Numbered from the stretch's first letter, positions 1 to 15,124 are shown. The stretch: DNA of 64,000 nucleotides from Strigamia acuminata (GCA_949358305.1 OX442320.1:932501-996500); one strand, 5' to 3'. Numbers and translations: made by a program. The notes: generated from the sequence alone by a model not told the origin.

Positions 1-3000
1 AACTATGATGAGATCAAAAGTCTATTCTCCCAAATCATTGCTTGGATGTTTCTAAAACTTACATTGGAGCCTTCTACTAAGGTTTAAACACTATTTCTGA
101 ACATTCAGAGACATTGGTCTTGTGGTGTTTGTGCTAAGTCAACTGTGATGAGATCAAAAGTCTATTCTCGCAAATCATTGCTTGGATGTTGCTAAAACTT
201 CTCTTGAAGTCTTCTACTAAGGTTTAAACACTATTTCTGAACATTCAGAGACATTGGTCTTGTGGTGTTTGTGCTAAGTCAACTGCGATGTGAAATGAGC
301 TCAAAATTTTTTTTTCAAAATTTATCGCTTGGATGTTGCTAAAACTTACATTGGAGCCTTCTACTAAGGTTTAAACACTATTTCTGAATATTCAGAGACA
401 TTGGTCTTGTGGTGTTTGTGCTAAGTCAACTGTGATGAGATCAAAAGTCTATTCTCCCAAATCATTGCTTGGATGTTTCTAAAACTTACATTGGAGCCTT
501 CTACTAAGGTTTAAACACTATTTCTGAACATTCAGAGACATTGGTCTTGTGGTGTTTGTGCTAAGTCAACTATGATGAGATCAAAAGTCTATTCGCCCAA
601 ATGATTGCTTGGATGTTTCTAAAACTTACATTGGAGCCTTCTACTAAGGTTTAAACACTATTTCTGAACATTCAGAGACATTGGTCTTGTGGTGTTTGTG
701 CTAAGTTAACTGTGATGAGATCAAAAGTCTATTCTCGCAAATCATTGCTTGGATGTTGCTAAAACTTCTCTTGAAGTCTTCTACTAAGGTTTAAACACTA
801 TTTCTAAACATTCAGAGACATTGGTCTTGTGGTGTTTGTGCTAAGTCAACTGCGATGTGAAATGAGCTCAAAATTTTTTTTTCAAAATTTATTGCTTGGA
901 TGTTGCTAAAACTTTCATTGGAGCCTTCTACTAAGGTTTAAACACTATTTCTGAACATTCAGAGACATTGGTCTTGTGGTGTTTGTGCTAAGTCAACTGT
1001 GATGAGATCAAAAGTCTATTCTCCCAAATCATTGCTTGGATGTTTCTAAAACTTACATTGGAGCCTTCTACTAAGGTTTAAACACTATTTCTGAACATTC
1101 AGAGACATTGGTCTTGTGGTGTTTGTGCTAAGTCAACTATGATGAGATCAAAAGTCTATTCTTCCAAATCATTGCTTGGATGTTTCTAAAACTTACATTG
1201 GAGCCTTCTACTAAGGTTTAAACACTATTTCTGAACATTCAGAGACATTGGTCTTGTGGTGTTTGTGCTAAGTCAACTGTGATGAGATCAAAAGTCTATT
1301 CTCGCAAATCATTGCTTGGATGTTGCTAAAACTTCTCTTGAAGTCTTCTACTAAGGTTTAAACACTATTTCTGAACATTCAGAGACATTGGTCTTGTGGT
1401 GTTTGTGCTAAGTCAACTGCGATGTGAAATGAGCTCAAAATTTTTTTTTCAAAATTTATTGCTTGGATGTTGCTAAAACTTACATTGGAGCCTTCTACTA
1501 AGGTTTAAACACTATTTCTGAATATTCAGAGACATTGGTCTTGTGGTGTTTGTGCTAAGTCAACTGTGATGAGATCAAAAGTCTATTCTCCCAAATCATT
1601 GCTTAGATGTTTCTAAAACTTACATTGGAGCCTTCTACTAGGTTTAAACACTATTTCTGAACATTCAGAGACATTGGTTTTGTGGTGTTTGTGCTAAGTC
1701 AACTGTGATGAGATCAAAAGTCTATTCTCCCAAATCATTGCTTGGATGTTTCTAAAACTTACATTGGAGCCTTCTACTAAGGTTTAAACACTATTTCTGA
1801 ACATTCAGAGACATTGGTCTTGTGGTGTTTGTGCTAAGTCAACTATGATGAGATCAAAAGTCTATTCTCCCAAATGATTGCTTGGATGTTTCTAAAACTT
1901 ACATTGGAGCCTTCTACTAAGGTTTAAACACTATTTCTGAACATTCAGAGACATTGGTCTTGTGGTGTTTGTGCTAAGTCAACTGCGATGTGAAATGAGC
2001 TCAAAATTTTTTTTTCAAAATTTATCGCTTGGATGTTGCTAAAACTTACATTGGAGCCTTCTACTAAGGTTTAAACACTATTTCTGAATATTCAGAGACA
2101 TTGGTCTTGTGGTGTTTGTGCTAAGTCAACTGTGATGAGATCAAAAGTCTATTCTCCCAAATCATTGCTTGGATGTTTCTAAAACTTACATTGGAGCCTT
2201 CTACTAAGGTTTAAACACTATTTCTGAACATTCAGAGACATTGGTCTTGTGGTGTTTGTGCTAAGTCAACTATGATGAGATCAAAAGTCTATTCTCCCAA
2301 ATGATTGCTTGGATGTTTCTAAAACTTACATTGGAGCCTTCTACTAAGGTTTAAACACTATTTCTGAACATTCAGAGACATTGGTCTTGTGGTGTTTGTG
2401 CTAAGTTAACTGTGATGAGATCAAAAGTCTATTCTCGCAAATCATTGCTTGGATGTTGCTAAAACTTCCCTTGAAGTCTTCTACTAAGGTTTAAACACTA
2501 TTTCTGAACATTCAGAGACATTGGTCTTGTGGTGTTTGTGCTAAGTCAACTGTGATGAGATCAAAAGTCTATTCTCCCAAATCATTGCTTGGATGTTTCT
2601 AAAACTTACATTGGAGCCTTCTACTAAGGTTTAAACACTATTTCTGAACATTCAGAGACATTGGTCTTGTGGTGTTTGTGCTAAGTCAACTATGATGAGA
2701 TCAAAAGTCTATTCTCCCAAATCATTGCTTGGATGTTTCTAAAACTTACATTGGAGCCTTCTACTAAGGTTTAAACACTATTTCTGAACATTCAGAGACA
2801 TTGGTCTTGTGGTGTTTGTGCTAAGTCAACTGTGATGAGATCAAAAGTCTATTCTCGCAAATCATTGCTTGGATGTTGCTAAAACTTCTCTTGAAGTCTT
2901 CTACTAAGGTTTAAACACTATTTCTGAATATTCAGAGACATTGGTCTTGTGGTGTTTGTGCTAAGTCAACTGTGATGAGATCAAAAGTCTATTCTCCCAA

Positions 3001-6000
3001 ATCATTGCTTGGATGTTTCTAAAACTTACATTGGAGCCTTCTACTAAGGTTTAAACACTATTTCTGAACATTCAGAGACATTGGTCTTGTGGTGTTTGTG
3101 CTAAGTCAACTATGATGAGATCAAAAGTCTATTCTCCCAAATGATTGCTTGGATGTTTCTAAAACTTACATTGGAGCCTTCTACTAAGGTTTAAACACTA
3201 TTTCTGAACATTCAGAGACATTGGTCTTGTGGTGTTTGTGCTAAGTTAACTGTGATGAGATCAAAAGTCTATTCTCGCAAATCATTGCTTGGATGTTGCT
3301 AAAACTTCTCTTGAAGTCTTCTACTAAGGTTTAAACACTATTTCTAAACATTCAGAGACATTGGTCTTGTGGTGTTTGTGCTAAGTCAACTGCGATGTGA
3401 AATGAGCTCAAAATTTTTTTTTCAAAATTTATTGCTTGGATGTTGCTAAAACTTTCATTGGAGCCTTCTACTAAGGTTTAAACACTATTTCTGAACATTC
3501 AGAGACATTGGTCTTGTGGTGTTTGTGCTAAGTCAACTGTGATGAGATCAAAAGTCTATTCTCCCAAATCATTGCTTGGATGTTTCTAAAACTTACATTG
3601 GAGCCTTCTACTAAGGTTTAAACACTATTTCTGAACATTCAGAGACATTGGTCTTGTGGTGTTTGTGCTAAGTCAACTATGATGAGATCAAAAGTCTATT
3701 CTTCCAAATCATTGCTTGGATGTTTCTAAAACTTACATTGGAGCCTTCTACTAAGGTTTAAACACTATTTCTGAACATTCAGAGACATTGGTCTTGTGGT
3801 GTTTGTGCTAAGTCAACTGTGATGAGATCAAAAGTCTATTCTCGCAAATCATTGCTTGGATGTTGCTAAAACTTCTCTTGAAGTCTTCTACTAAGGTTTA
3901 AACACTATTTCTGAACATTCAGAGACATTGGTCTTGTGGTGTTTGTGCTAAGTCAACTGCGATGTGAAATGAGCTCAAAATTTTTTTTTCAAAATTTATT
4001 GCTTGGATGTTGCTAAAACTTACATTGGAGCCTTCTACTAAGGTTTAAACACTATTTCTGAATATTCAGAGACATTGGTCTTGTGGTGTTTGTGCTAAGT
4101 TAACTGTGATGAGATCAAAAGTCTATTCTTGCAAATCATTGCTTGGATGTTGCTAAAACTTCTCTTGAAGTCTTCTACTAAGGTTTAAACACTATTTCTA
4201 AACATTCAGAGACATTGGTCTTGTGGTGTTTGTGCTAAGTCAACTGCGATGTGAAATGAGCTCAAAATTTTTTTTTCAAAATTTATTGCTTGGATGTTGC
4301 TAAAACTTACATTGGAGCCTTCTACTAAGGTTTAAACACTATTTCTGAATATTCAGAGACATTGGTCTTGTGGTGTTTGTGCTAAGTCAACTGTGATGAG
4401 ATCAAAAGTCTATTCTCCCAAATCATTGCTTAGATGTTTCTAAAACTTACATTGGAGCCTTCTACTAAGGTTTAAACACTATTTCTGAACATTCAGAGAC
4501 ATTGGTTTTGTGGTGTTTGTGCTAAGTCAACTGTGATGAGATCAAAAGTCTATTCTCCCAAATCATTGCTTGGATGTTTCTAAAACTTACATTGGAGCCT
4601 TCTACTAAGGTTTAAACACTATTTCTGAACATTCAGAGACACTGATCTTGTGGTCTTTGTGCTAAGTCAACTGCAATGTGAAATAAGCTCAAATTTTTTT
4701 TTTCAAAATTTATTGCTTGGATGTTGCTAAAACTTACATTGAAGGCTTCTACTAAGGTTTAAACACTATTTCTGAATATTCAGAGACATTGGTCTTGTGG
4801 TGTTTGTGCTAAGTCAACTGTGATGAGATCAAAAGTCTATTCTCCCAAATCATTGCTTGGATGTTTCTAAAACTTACATTGGAGCCTTCTACTAAGGTTT
4901 AAACACTATTTCTGAACATTCAGAGACATTGGTCTTGTGGTGTTTGTGCTAAGTCAACTGTGATGAGATCAAAAGTCTATTCTCTCAAATCATTGCTTGG
5001 ATGTTTCTAAAACTTACATTGGAGCCTTCTACTAAAGTTTAAACACTATTTCTGAACATTCAGAGACATTGATCTTGTGGTCTTTGTGCTAAGTCAACTG
5101 CAATGTGAAATAAGCTCAAAATTTTTTTCTTCAAAATTTATTGCTTGGATGTTGCTAAAACTTACATTGAAGGCTTCTACTAAGGTTTAAACACTATTTC
5201 TGAACATTCAGAGACATTGGACTTGTGGTGTTTGTGCTAAGTCAACCGTGATGAGATCAAAAGTCTATTCTCCCAAATCATTGCTTGGATGTTTCTAAAA
5301 CTTACATTGGAGCCTTCTACTAAGGTTTAAACACTATTTCTGAACATTCAGAGACATTGGTCTTGTGGTGTTTGTGCTAAGTCAACTGTGATGAGATCAA
5401 AAGTCTATTCTCCCAAATCATTGCTTGGATGTTTCTAAAACTTACATTGGAGCCTTCTACTAAGGTTTAAACACTATTTCTGAACATTCAGAGACATTGG
5501 TCTTGTGGTGTTTGTGCTAAGTCAACTGTGATGAGATCAAAAGTCTATTCTCCCAAATCATTGCTTGGATGTTTCTAAAACTTACATTGGAGCCTTCTAC
5601 TAAGGTTTAAACACTATTTCTGAACATTCAGAGACATTGGTCTTGTGCTGTTTGTGCTAAGTCAACTGTGATGAGATCAAAAGTCTATTCTCCCAAATCA
5701 TTGCTTGGATGTTTCTAAAACTTACATTGGAGCCTTCTACTAAGGTTTAAACACTATTTCTGAACATTCAGAGACATTGGTCTTGTGGTGTTTGTGCTAA
5801 GTCAACTATGATGAGATCAAAAGTCTATTCTCCCAAATGATTGCTTGGATGTTTCTAAAACTTACATTGGAGCCTTCTACTAAGGTTTAAACACTATTTC
5901 TGAACATTCAGAGACATTGGTCTTGTGGTGTTTGTGCTAAGTCAACTATGATGAGATCAAAAGTCTATTCTCCCAAATCATTGCTTGGATGTTTCTAAAA

Positions 6001-9000
6001 CTTACATTGGAGCCTTCTACTAAGGTTTAAACACTATTTCTGAACATTCAGAGACATTGGTCTTGTGGTGTTTGTGCTAAGTCAACTGTGATGAGATCAA
6101 AAGTCTATTCTCCCAAATCATTGCTTGGATGTTTCTAAAACTTACATTGGAGCCTTCTACTAAGGTTTAAACACTATTTCTGAACATTCAGAGACATTGG
6201 TCTTGTGGTGTTTGTGCTAAGTCAACTATGATGAGATCAAAAGTCTATTCTCCCAAATCATTGCTTGGATGTTTCTAAAACTTACATTGGAGCCTTCTAC
6301 TAAGGTTTAAACACTATTTCTGAACATTCAGAGACATTGGTCTTGTGGTGTTTGTGCTAAGTCAACTGTGATGAGATCAAAAGTCTATTCTCGCAAATCA
6401 TTGCTTGGATGTTGCTAAAACTTCTCTTGAAGTCTTCTACTAAGGTTTAAACACTATTTCTGAACATTCAGAGACATTGGTCTTGTGGTGTTTGTGCTAA
6501 GTCAACTGCGATGTGAAATGAGCTCAAAATTTTTTTTTCAAAATTTATCGCTTGGATGTTGCTAAAACTTACATTGGAGCCTTCTACTAAGGTTTAAACA
6601 CTATTTCTGAATATTCAGAGACATTGGTCTTGTGGTGTTTGTGCTAAGTCAACTGTGATGAGATCAAAAGTCTATTCTCCCAAATCATTGCTTGGATGTT
6701 TCTAAAACTTACATTGGAGCCTTCTACTAAGGTTTAAACACTATTTCTGAACATTCAGAGACATTGGTCTTGTGGTGTTTGTGCTAAGTTAACTGTGATG
6801 AGATCAAAAGTCTATTCTCGCAAATCATTGCTTGGATGTTGCTAAAACTTCTCTTGAAGTCTTCTACTAAGGTTTAAACACTATTTCTGAACATTCAGAG
6901 ACATTGGTCTTGTGGTGTTTGTGCTAAGTCAACTGCGATGTGAAATGAGCTCAAAATTTTTTTTTCAAAATTTATTGCTTGGATGTTGCTAAAACTTACA
7001 TTGGAGCCTTCTACTAAGGTTTAAACACTATTTCTGAATATTCAGAGACATTGGTCTTGTGGTGTTTGTGCTAAGTTAACTGTGATGAGATCAAAAGTCT
7101 ATTCTTGCAAATCATTGCTTGGATGTTGCTAAAACTTCTCTTGAAGTCTTCTACTAAGGTTTAAACACTATTTCTAAACATTCAGAGACATTGGTCTTGT
7201 GGTGTTTGTGCTAAGTCAACTGCGATGTGAAATGAGCTCAAAATTTTTTTTTCAAAATTTATTGCTTGGATGTTGCTAAAACTTACATTGGAGCCTTCTA
7301 CTAAGGTTTAAACACTATTTCTGAATATTCAGAGACATTGGTCTTGTGGTGTTTGTGCTAAGTCAACTGTGATGAGATCAAAAGTCTATTCTCCCAAATC
7401 ATTGCTTAGATGTTTCTAAAACTTACATTGGAGCCTTCTACTAAGGTTTAAACACTATTTCTGAACATTCAGAGACATTGGTTTTGTGGTGTTTGTGCTA
7501 AGTCAACTGTGATGAGATCAAAAGTCTATTCTCCCAAATCATTGCTTGGATGTTTCTAAAACTTACATTGGAGCCTTCTACTAAGGTTTAAACACTATTT
7601 CTGAACATTCAGAGACATTGATCTTGTGGTCTTTGTGCTAAGTCAACTGCAATGTGAAATAAGCTCAAAATTTTTTTTTCAAAATTTATTGCTTGGATGT
7701 TGCTAAAACTTACATTGAAGGCTTCTACTAAGGTTTAAACACTATTTCTGAATATTCAGAGACATTGGTCTTGTGGTGTTTGTGCTAAGTCAACTGTGAT
7801 GAGATCAAAAGTCTATTCTCCCAAATCATTGCTTGGATGTTTCTAAAACTTACATTGGAGCCTTCTACTAAGGTTTAAACACTATTTCTGAACATTCAGA
7901 GACATTGGTCTTGTGGTGTTTGTGCTAAGTCAACTGTGATGAGATCAAAAGTCTATTCTCTCAAATCATTGCTTGGATGTTTCTAAAACTTACATTGGAG
8001 CCTTCTACTAAAGTTTAAACACTATTTCTGAACATTCAGAGACATTGATCTTGTGGTCTTTGTGCTAAGTCAACTGCAATGTGAAATAAGCTCAAAATTT
8101 TTTTCTTCAAAATTTATTGCTTGGATGTTGCTAAAACTTACATTGAAGGCTTCTACTAAGGTTTAAACACTATTTCTGAACATTCAGAGACATTGGACTT
8201 GTGGTGTTTGTGCTAAGTCAACCGTGATGAGATCAAAAGTCTATTCTCCCAAATCATTGCTTGGATGTTTCTAAAACTTACATTGGAGCCTTCTACTAAG
8301 GTTTAAACACTATTTCTGAACATTCAGAGACATTGGTCTTGTGGTGTTTGTGCTAAGTCAACTGTGATGAGATCAAAAGTCTATTCTCCCAAATCATTGC
8401 TTGGATGTTTCTAAAACTTACATTGGAGCCTTCTACTAAGGTTTAAACACTATTTCTGAACATTCAGAGACATTGGTCTTGTGGTGTTTGTGCTAAGTCA
8501 ACTGTGATGAGATCAAAAGTCTATTCTCCCAAATCATTGCTTGGATGTTTCTAAAACTTACATTGGAGCCTTCTACTAAGGTTTAAACACTATTTCTGAA
8601 CATTCAGAGACATTGGTCTTGTGCTGTTTGTGCTAAGTCAACTGTGATGAGATCAAAAGTCTATTCTCCCAAATCATTGCTTGGATGTTTCTAAAACTTA
8701 CATTGGAGCCTTCTACTAAGGTTTAAACACTATTTCTGAACATTCAGAGACATTGGTCTTGTGGTGTTTGTGCTAAGTCAACTATGATGAGATCAAAAGT
8801 CTATTCTCCCAAATGATTGCTTGGATGTTTCTAAAACTTACATTGGAGCCTTCTACTAAGGTTTAAACACTATTTCTGAACATTCAGAGACATTGGTCTT
8901 GTGGTGTTTGTGCTAAGTCAACTATGATGAGATCAAAAGTCTATTCTCCCAAATCATTGCTTGGATGTTTCTAAAACTTACATTGGAGCCTTCTACTAAG

Positions 9001-12000
9001 GTTTAAACACTATTTCTGAACATTCAGAGACATTGGTCTTGTGGTGTTTGTGCTAAGTTAACTGTGATGAGATCAAAAGTCTATTCTCGCAAATCATTGC
9101 TTGGATGTTGCTAAAACTTCTCTTGAAGTCTTCTACTAAGGTTTAAACACTATTTCTAAACATTCAGAGACATTGGTCTTGTGGTGTTTGTGCTAAGTCA
9201 ACTGCAATGTGAAATAAGCTCAAAATTTTTTTTTCAAAATTTATTGATTGGATGTTGCTAAAACTTACATTGAAGGCTTCTACTAAGGTTTAAACACTAT
9301 TTCTGAATATTCAGAGACATTGGTCTTGTGGTGTTTGTGCTAAGTCAACTGTGATGAGATCAAAAGTCTATTCTCCCAAATCATTGCTTGGATGTTTCTA
9401 AAACTTACATTGGAGCCTTCTACTAAGGTTTAAACACTATTTCTGAACATTCAGAGACATTGGTCTTGTGGTGTTTGTGCTAAGTCAACTGTGATGAGAT
9501 CAAAAGTCTATTCTCCCAAATCATTGCTTGGATGTTTCTAAAACTTACATTGGAGCCTTCTACTAAGGTTTAAACACTATTTCTGAACATTCAGAGACAT
9601 TGGTCTTGTGCTGTTTGTGCTAAGTCAACTGTGATGAGATCAAAAGTCTATTCTCCCAAATCATTGCTTGGATGTTTCTAAAACTTACATTGGAGCCTTC
9701 TACTAAGGTTTAAACACTATTTCTGAACATTCAGAGACATTGGTCTTGTGGTGTTTGTGCTAAGTCAACTATGATGAGATCAAAAGTCTATTCTCCCAAA
9801 TGATTGCTTGGATGTTTCTAAAACTTACATTGGAGCCTTCTACTAAGGTTTAAACACTATTTCTGAACATTCAGAGACATTGGTCTTGTGGTGTTTGTGC
9901 TAAGTCAACTATGATGAGATCAAAAGTCTATTCTCCCAAATCATTGCTTGGATGTTTCTAAAACTTACATTGGAGCCTTCTACTAAGGTTTAAACACTAT
10001 TTCTGAACATTCAGAGACATTGGTCTTGTGGTGTTTGTGCTAAGTTAACTGTGATGAGATCAAAAGTCTATTCTCGCAAATCATTGCTTGGATGTTGCTA
10101 AAACTTCTCTTGAAGTCTTCTACTAAGGTTTAAACACTATTTCTAAACATTCAGAGACATTGGTCTTGTGGTGTTTGTGCTAAGTCAACTGCGATGTGAA
10201 ATGAGCTCAAAATTTTTTTTTCAAAATTTATTGCTTGGATGTTGCTAAAACTTACATTGGAGCCTTCTACTAAGGTTTAAACACTATTTCTGAATATTCA
10301 GAGACATTGGTCTTGTGGTGTTTGTGCTAAGTCAACTGTGATGAGATCAAAAGTCTATTCTCCCAAATCATTGCTTGGATGTTTCTAAAACTTACATTGG
10401 AGCCTTCTACTAAGGTTTAAACACTATTTCTGAACATTCAGAGACATTGGTCTTGTGGTGTTTGTGCTAAGTCAACTGTGATGAGATCAAAAGTCTATTC
10501 TCTCAAATCATTGCTTGGATGTTTCTAAAACTTACATTGGAGCCTTCTACTAAAGTTTAAACACTATTTCTGAACATTCAGAGACATTGATCTTGTGGTC
10601 TTTGTGCTAAGTCAACTGCAATGTGAAATAAGCTCAAAATTTTTTTCTTCAAAATTTATTGCTTGGATGTTGCTAAAACTTACATTGAAGGCTTCTACTA
10701 AGGTTTAAACACTATTTCTGAACATTCAGAGACATTGGACTTGTGGTGTTTGTGCTAAGTCAACCGTGATGAGATCAAAAGTCTATTCTCCCAAATCATT
10801 GCTTGGATGTTTCTAAAACTTACATTGGAGCCTTCTACTAAGGTTTAAACACTATTTCTGAACATTCAGAGACATTGGTCTTGTGGTGTTTGTGCTAAGT
10901 CAACTATGATGAGATCAAAAGTCTATTCTCCCAAATCATTGCTTGGATGTTTCTAAAACTTACATTGGAGCCTTCTACTAAGGTTTAAACACTATTTCTG
11001 AACATTCAGAGACATTGGTCTTGTGGTGTTTGTGCTAAGTCAACTGTGATGAGATCAAAAGTCTATTCTCTCAAATCATTGCTTGGATGTTTCTAAAACT
11101 TACATTGGAGCCTTCTACTAAAGTTTAAACACTATTTCTGAACATTCAGAGACATTGATCTTGTGGTCTTTGTGCTAAGTCAACTGCAATGTGAAATAAG
11201 CTCAAAATTTTTTTCTTCAAAATTTATTGCTTGGATGTTGCTAAAACTTACATTGAAGGCTTCTACTAAGGTTTAAACACTATTTCTGAACATTCAGAGA
11301 CATTGGACTTGTGGTGTTTGTGCTAAGTCAACCGTGATGAGATCAAAAGTCTATTCTCCCAAATCATTGCTTGGATGTTTCTAAAACTTACATTGGAGCC
11401 TTCTACTAAGGTTTAAACACTATTTCTGAACATTCAGAGACATTGGTCTTGTGGTGTTTGTGCTAAGTCAACTGTGATGAGATCAAAAGTCTATTCTCTC
11501 AAATCATTGCTTGGATGTTTCTAAAACTTACATTGGAGCCTTCTACTAAAGTTTAAACACTATTTCTGAACATTCAGAGACATTGATCTTGTGGTCTTTG
11601 TGCTAAGTCAACTGCAATGTGAAATAAGCTCAAAATTTTTTTCTTCAAAATTTATTGCTTGGATGTTGCTAAAACTTACATTGAAGGCTTCTACTAAGGT
11701 TTAAACACTATTTCTGAACATTCAGAGACATTGGTCTTGTGGTGTTTGTGCTAAGTCAACTATGATGAGATCAAAAGTCTATTCTCCCAAATCATTGCTT
11801 GGATGTTTCTAAAACTTACATTGGAGCCTTCTACTAAGGTTTAAACACTATTTCTGAACATTCAGAGACATTGGTCTTGTGGTGTTTGTGCTAAGTTAAC
11901 TGTGATGAGATCAAAAGTCTATTCTCGCAAATCATTGCTTGGATGTTGCTAAAACTTCTCTTGAAGTCTTCTACTAAGGTTTAAACACTATTTCTAAACA

Positions 12001-14161
12001 TTCAGAGACATTGGTCTTGTGGTGTTTGTGCTAAGTCAACTGCGATGTGAAATGAGCTCAAAATTTTTTTTTCAAAATTTATTGCTTGGATGTTGCTAAA
12101 ACTTACATTGGAGCCTTCTACTAAGGTTTAAACACTATTTCTGAATATTCAGAGACATTGGTCTTGTGGTGTTTGTGCTAAGTCAACTGTGATGAGATCA
12201 AAAGTCTATTCTCCCAAATCATTGCTTGGATGTTTCTAAAACTTACATTGGAGCCTTCTACTAAGGTTTAAACACTATTTCTGAACATTCAGAGACATTG
12301 GTCTTGTGGTGTTTGTGCTAAGTCAACTGTGATGAGATCAAAAGTCTATTCTCTCAAATCATTGCTTGGATGTTTCTAAAACTTACATTGGAGCCTTCTA
12401 CTAAAGTTTAAACACTATTTCTGAACATTCAGAGACATTGATCTTGTGGTCTTTGTGCTAAGTCAACTGCAATGTGAAATAAGCTCAAAATTTTTTTCTT
12501 CAAAATTTATTGCTTGGATGTTGCTAAAACTTACATTGAAGGCTTCTACTAAGGTTTAAACACTATTTCTGAACATTCAGAGACATTGGACTTGTGGTGT
12601 TTGTGCTAAGTCAACCGTGATGAGATCAAAAGTCTATTCTCCCAAATCATTGCTTGGATGTTTCTAAAACTTACATTGGAGCCTTCTACTAAGGTTTAAA
12701 CACTATTTCTGAACATTCAGAGACATTGGTCTTGTGGTGTTTGTGCTAAGTCAACTATGATGAGATCAAAAGTCTGTTCTCCCAAATCATTGCTTGGATG
12801 TTTCTAAAACTTACATTGGAGCCTTCTACTAAGGTTTAAACACTATTTCTGAACATTCAGAGACATTGGTCTTGTGGTGTTTGTGCTAAGTCAACTGTGA
12901 TGAGATCAAAAGTCTATTCTCTCAAATCATTGCTTGGATGTTTCTAAAACTTACATTGGAGCCTTCTACTAAAGTTTAAACACTATTTCTGAACATTCAG
13001 AGACATTGATCTTGTGGTCTTTGTGCTAAGTCAACTGCAATGTGAAATAAGCTCAAAATTTTTTTCTTCAAAATTTATTGCTTGGATGTTGCTAAAACTT
13101 ACATTGAAGGCTTCTACTAAGGTTTAAACACTATTTCTGAACATTCAGAGACATTGGACTTGTGGTGTTTGTGCTAAGTCAACCGTGATGAGATCAAAAG
13201 TCTATTCTCCCAAATCATTGCTTGGATGTTTCTAAAACTTACATTGGAGCCTTCTACTAAGGTTTAAACACTATTTCTGAACATTCAGAGACATTGGTCT
13301 TGTGGTGTTTGTGCTAAGTCAACTATGATGAGATCAAAAGTCTATTCTCCCAAATCATTGCTTGGATGTTTCTAAAACTTACATTGGAGCCTTCTACTAA
13401 GGTTTAAACACTATTTCTGAACATTCAGAGACATTGGTCTTGTGGTGTTTGTGCTAAGTCAACTGTGATGAGATCAAAAGTCTATTCTCGCAAATCATTG
13501 CTTGGATGTTGCTAAAACTTCTCTTGAAGTCTTCTACTAAGGTTTAAACACTATTTCTGAACATTCAGAGACATTGGTCTTGTGGTGTTTGTGCTAAGTC
13601 AACTGCGATGTGAAATGAGCTCAAAATTTTTTTTTCAAAATTTATTGCTTGGATGTTGCTAAAACGTACATTGGAGCCTTCTACTAAGGTTTAAACACTA
13701 TTTCTGAATATTCAGAGACATTGGTCTTGTGGTGTTTGTGCTAAGTCAACTGTGATGAGATCAAAAGTCTATTCTCCCAAATCATTGCTTGGATGTTTCT
13801 AAAACTTACATTGGAGCCTTCTACTAAGGTTTAAACACTATTTCTGAACATTCAGAGACATTGGTCTTGTGGTGTTTGTGCTAAGTCAACTATGATGAGA
13901 TCAAAAGTCTATTCTCCCAAATGATTGCTTGGATGTTTCTAAAACTTACATTGGAGCCTTCTACTAAGGTTTAAACACTATTTCTGAACATTCAGAGACA
14001 TTGGTCTTGTGGTGTTTGTGCTAAGTTAACTGTGATGAGATCAAAAGTCTATTCTCGCAAATCATTGCTTGGATGTTGCTAAAACTTCTCTTGAAGTCTT
14101 CTACTAAGGTTTAAACACTATTTCTGAACATTCAGAGACATTGGTCTTGTGGTGTTTGTGC
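1..14161. repeat. Satellite array I, 140/147/148-bp monomers
   Basis: About 100 head-to-tail monomers. Each has a nearly invariant half (running from AAGGTTTAAACACTATTTC through GTGCTAAGTCAAC) and a variable half. Four recurring variable halves are seen: a 140-bp type with TCTCCCAAATCATTGC, a 140-bp type with TCTCGCAAATC and CTCTTGAAGTC, a 147-bp type with GATGTGAAATGAGCTC followed by an A/T tract, and a 148-bp type with GCAATGTGAAATAAGC. Diagnostic single-base variants recur at fixed larger distances (about 2.54 kb, 2,976 bp and 987 bp), which shows higher-order organisation. No ORF or unique spacer occurs. A centromeric or pericentromeric role is inference from the repeat structure only. 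The array stops at GTGC, the target-site duplication of the next element. Confidence 0.97.
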
Positions 14162-15124
14162 TGTTGCAACTCGCCACTGCCGTGATGCGACGAGTTGTAA
14201 CGCGATGGGGAATTCTTGGCAAATTTCCCATAGGCCTATACTGAGAGGAGAAATGAGTTGACTTGAGTTTCTGCACTGGATCTTGTGGGGAGCTGCTCCA
14301 GGGAGTTTGGGGTTAACTCTCCCTACTCACTCATGCTTTGTGTTGAAGGAAATAAAGCTTGTTGTTGAAAATTCCACATAATGTTTTTATTCTTTTTTAA
14401 AACATTAAAATGGAGGCAAAATCCAACATAACTACATCTAATTCTTCCTAACAAGAGTGTAACAACTTCATAACAACAACAATTCTATAGCAACAACAAA
14501 TTCACGAGGCACCTAGTGACTAAATTCATAAATAACATAAGTTAAAGCTTGCATTGTGCCTCATAATAGAGATAAAATCAACTAAAATTAACAGAAACCA
14601 TTGGAAAGAATTATAACAAATAGAAAAGGAATAAACTTAACTAAATATGCAAATAACGCATCTAAAACAAGTCAAATACACTGTAAAAATGCATTAATTG
14701 CAATTCATTACAAAATTAACAATTCCTTCTTTTCCAATGCACCTTTAAAGCAACTCAGATGCTTCAACCCCGTCATTCCGCCTTCACAACTGAACTGGGA
14801 ACAGGACAAGACTTAGAAATAGGTAAACATAACATGAAAACATTGGAAAACAAGACTAAAAATTCCTAAACCTTGACCTTGTCATTCTAAGAGATAAAAT
14901 ACCTAACAAACATTGTCTTTACTGAAAATTGGCACACAAAAAAAAAGGACATGTAAAAATTCCTATTACAACAGAAAAAGATTAGATATTTGCTAAATAA
15001 ATAATACAATTATAAGACCGAAATTAGTAACTCTTCTTTACATTTTCGAACACATAAAATCAAACTACTATCAAATTGACGAGCAGTTGTGGTCTCTCTT
15101 TCCTCCTTTCTGTTGCTCGAAACA
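14162..15124 (+). mobile_element. LTR-like element inserted in satellite, copy 1 (solo LTR candidate)
   Basis: A 963-bp non-satellite block breaks a monomer exactly. It begins TGTTGCAACTCGCC, ends TCGAAACA, and is flanked by GTGC at 14158-14161 and 15125-15128 (the duplication reads as 5 bp, GTGCT, if the first T is assigned to the target). TG...CA ends plus a 4-bp duplication fit an LTR. An AATAAA lies near 14346 and no gag or pol is present, so a solo LTR is the simplest reading. The first 40 bases form an imperfect hairpin (14163-14173 with 14191-14201). A 71-codon ORF inside looks like chance. The family is not recognised. Confidence 0.75.

Noticed and set aside
1-14161. CRISPR-like array
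   Set aside because: The repeats are contiguous 140-148-bp monomers without unique spacers, and no cas genes exist; the window is eukaryotic.
14601-14816. 71-codon ORF inside the LTR-like element (also 17696-17911)
   Set aside because: AT-rich, no domain, and duplicated only because the whole element was duplicated.
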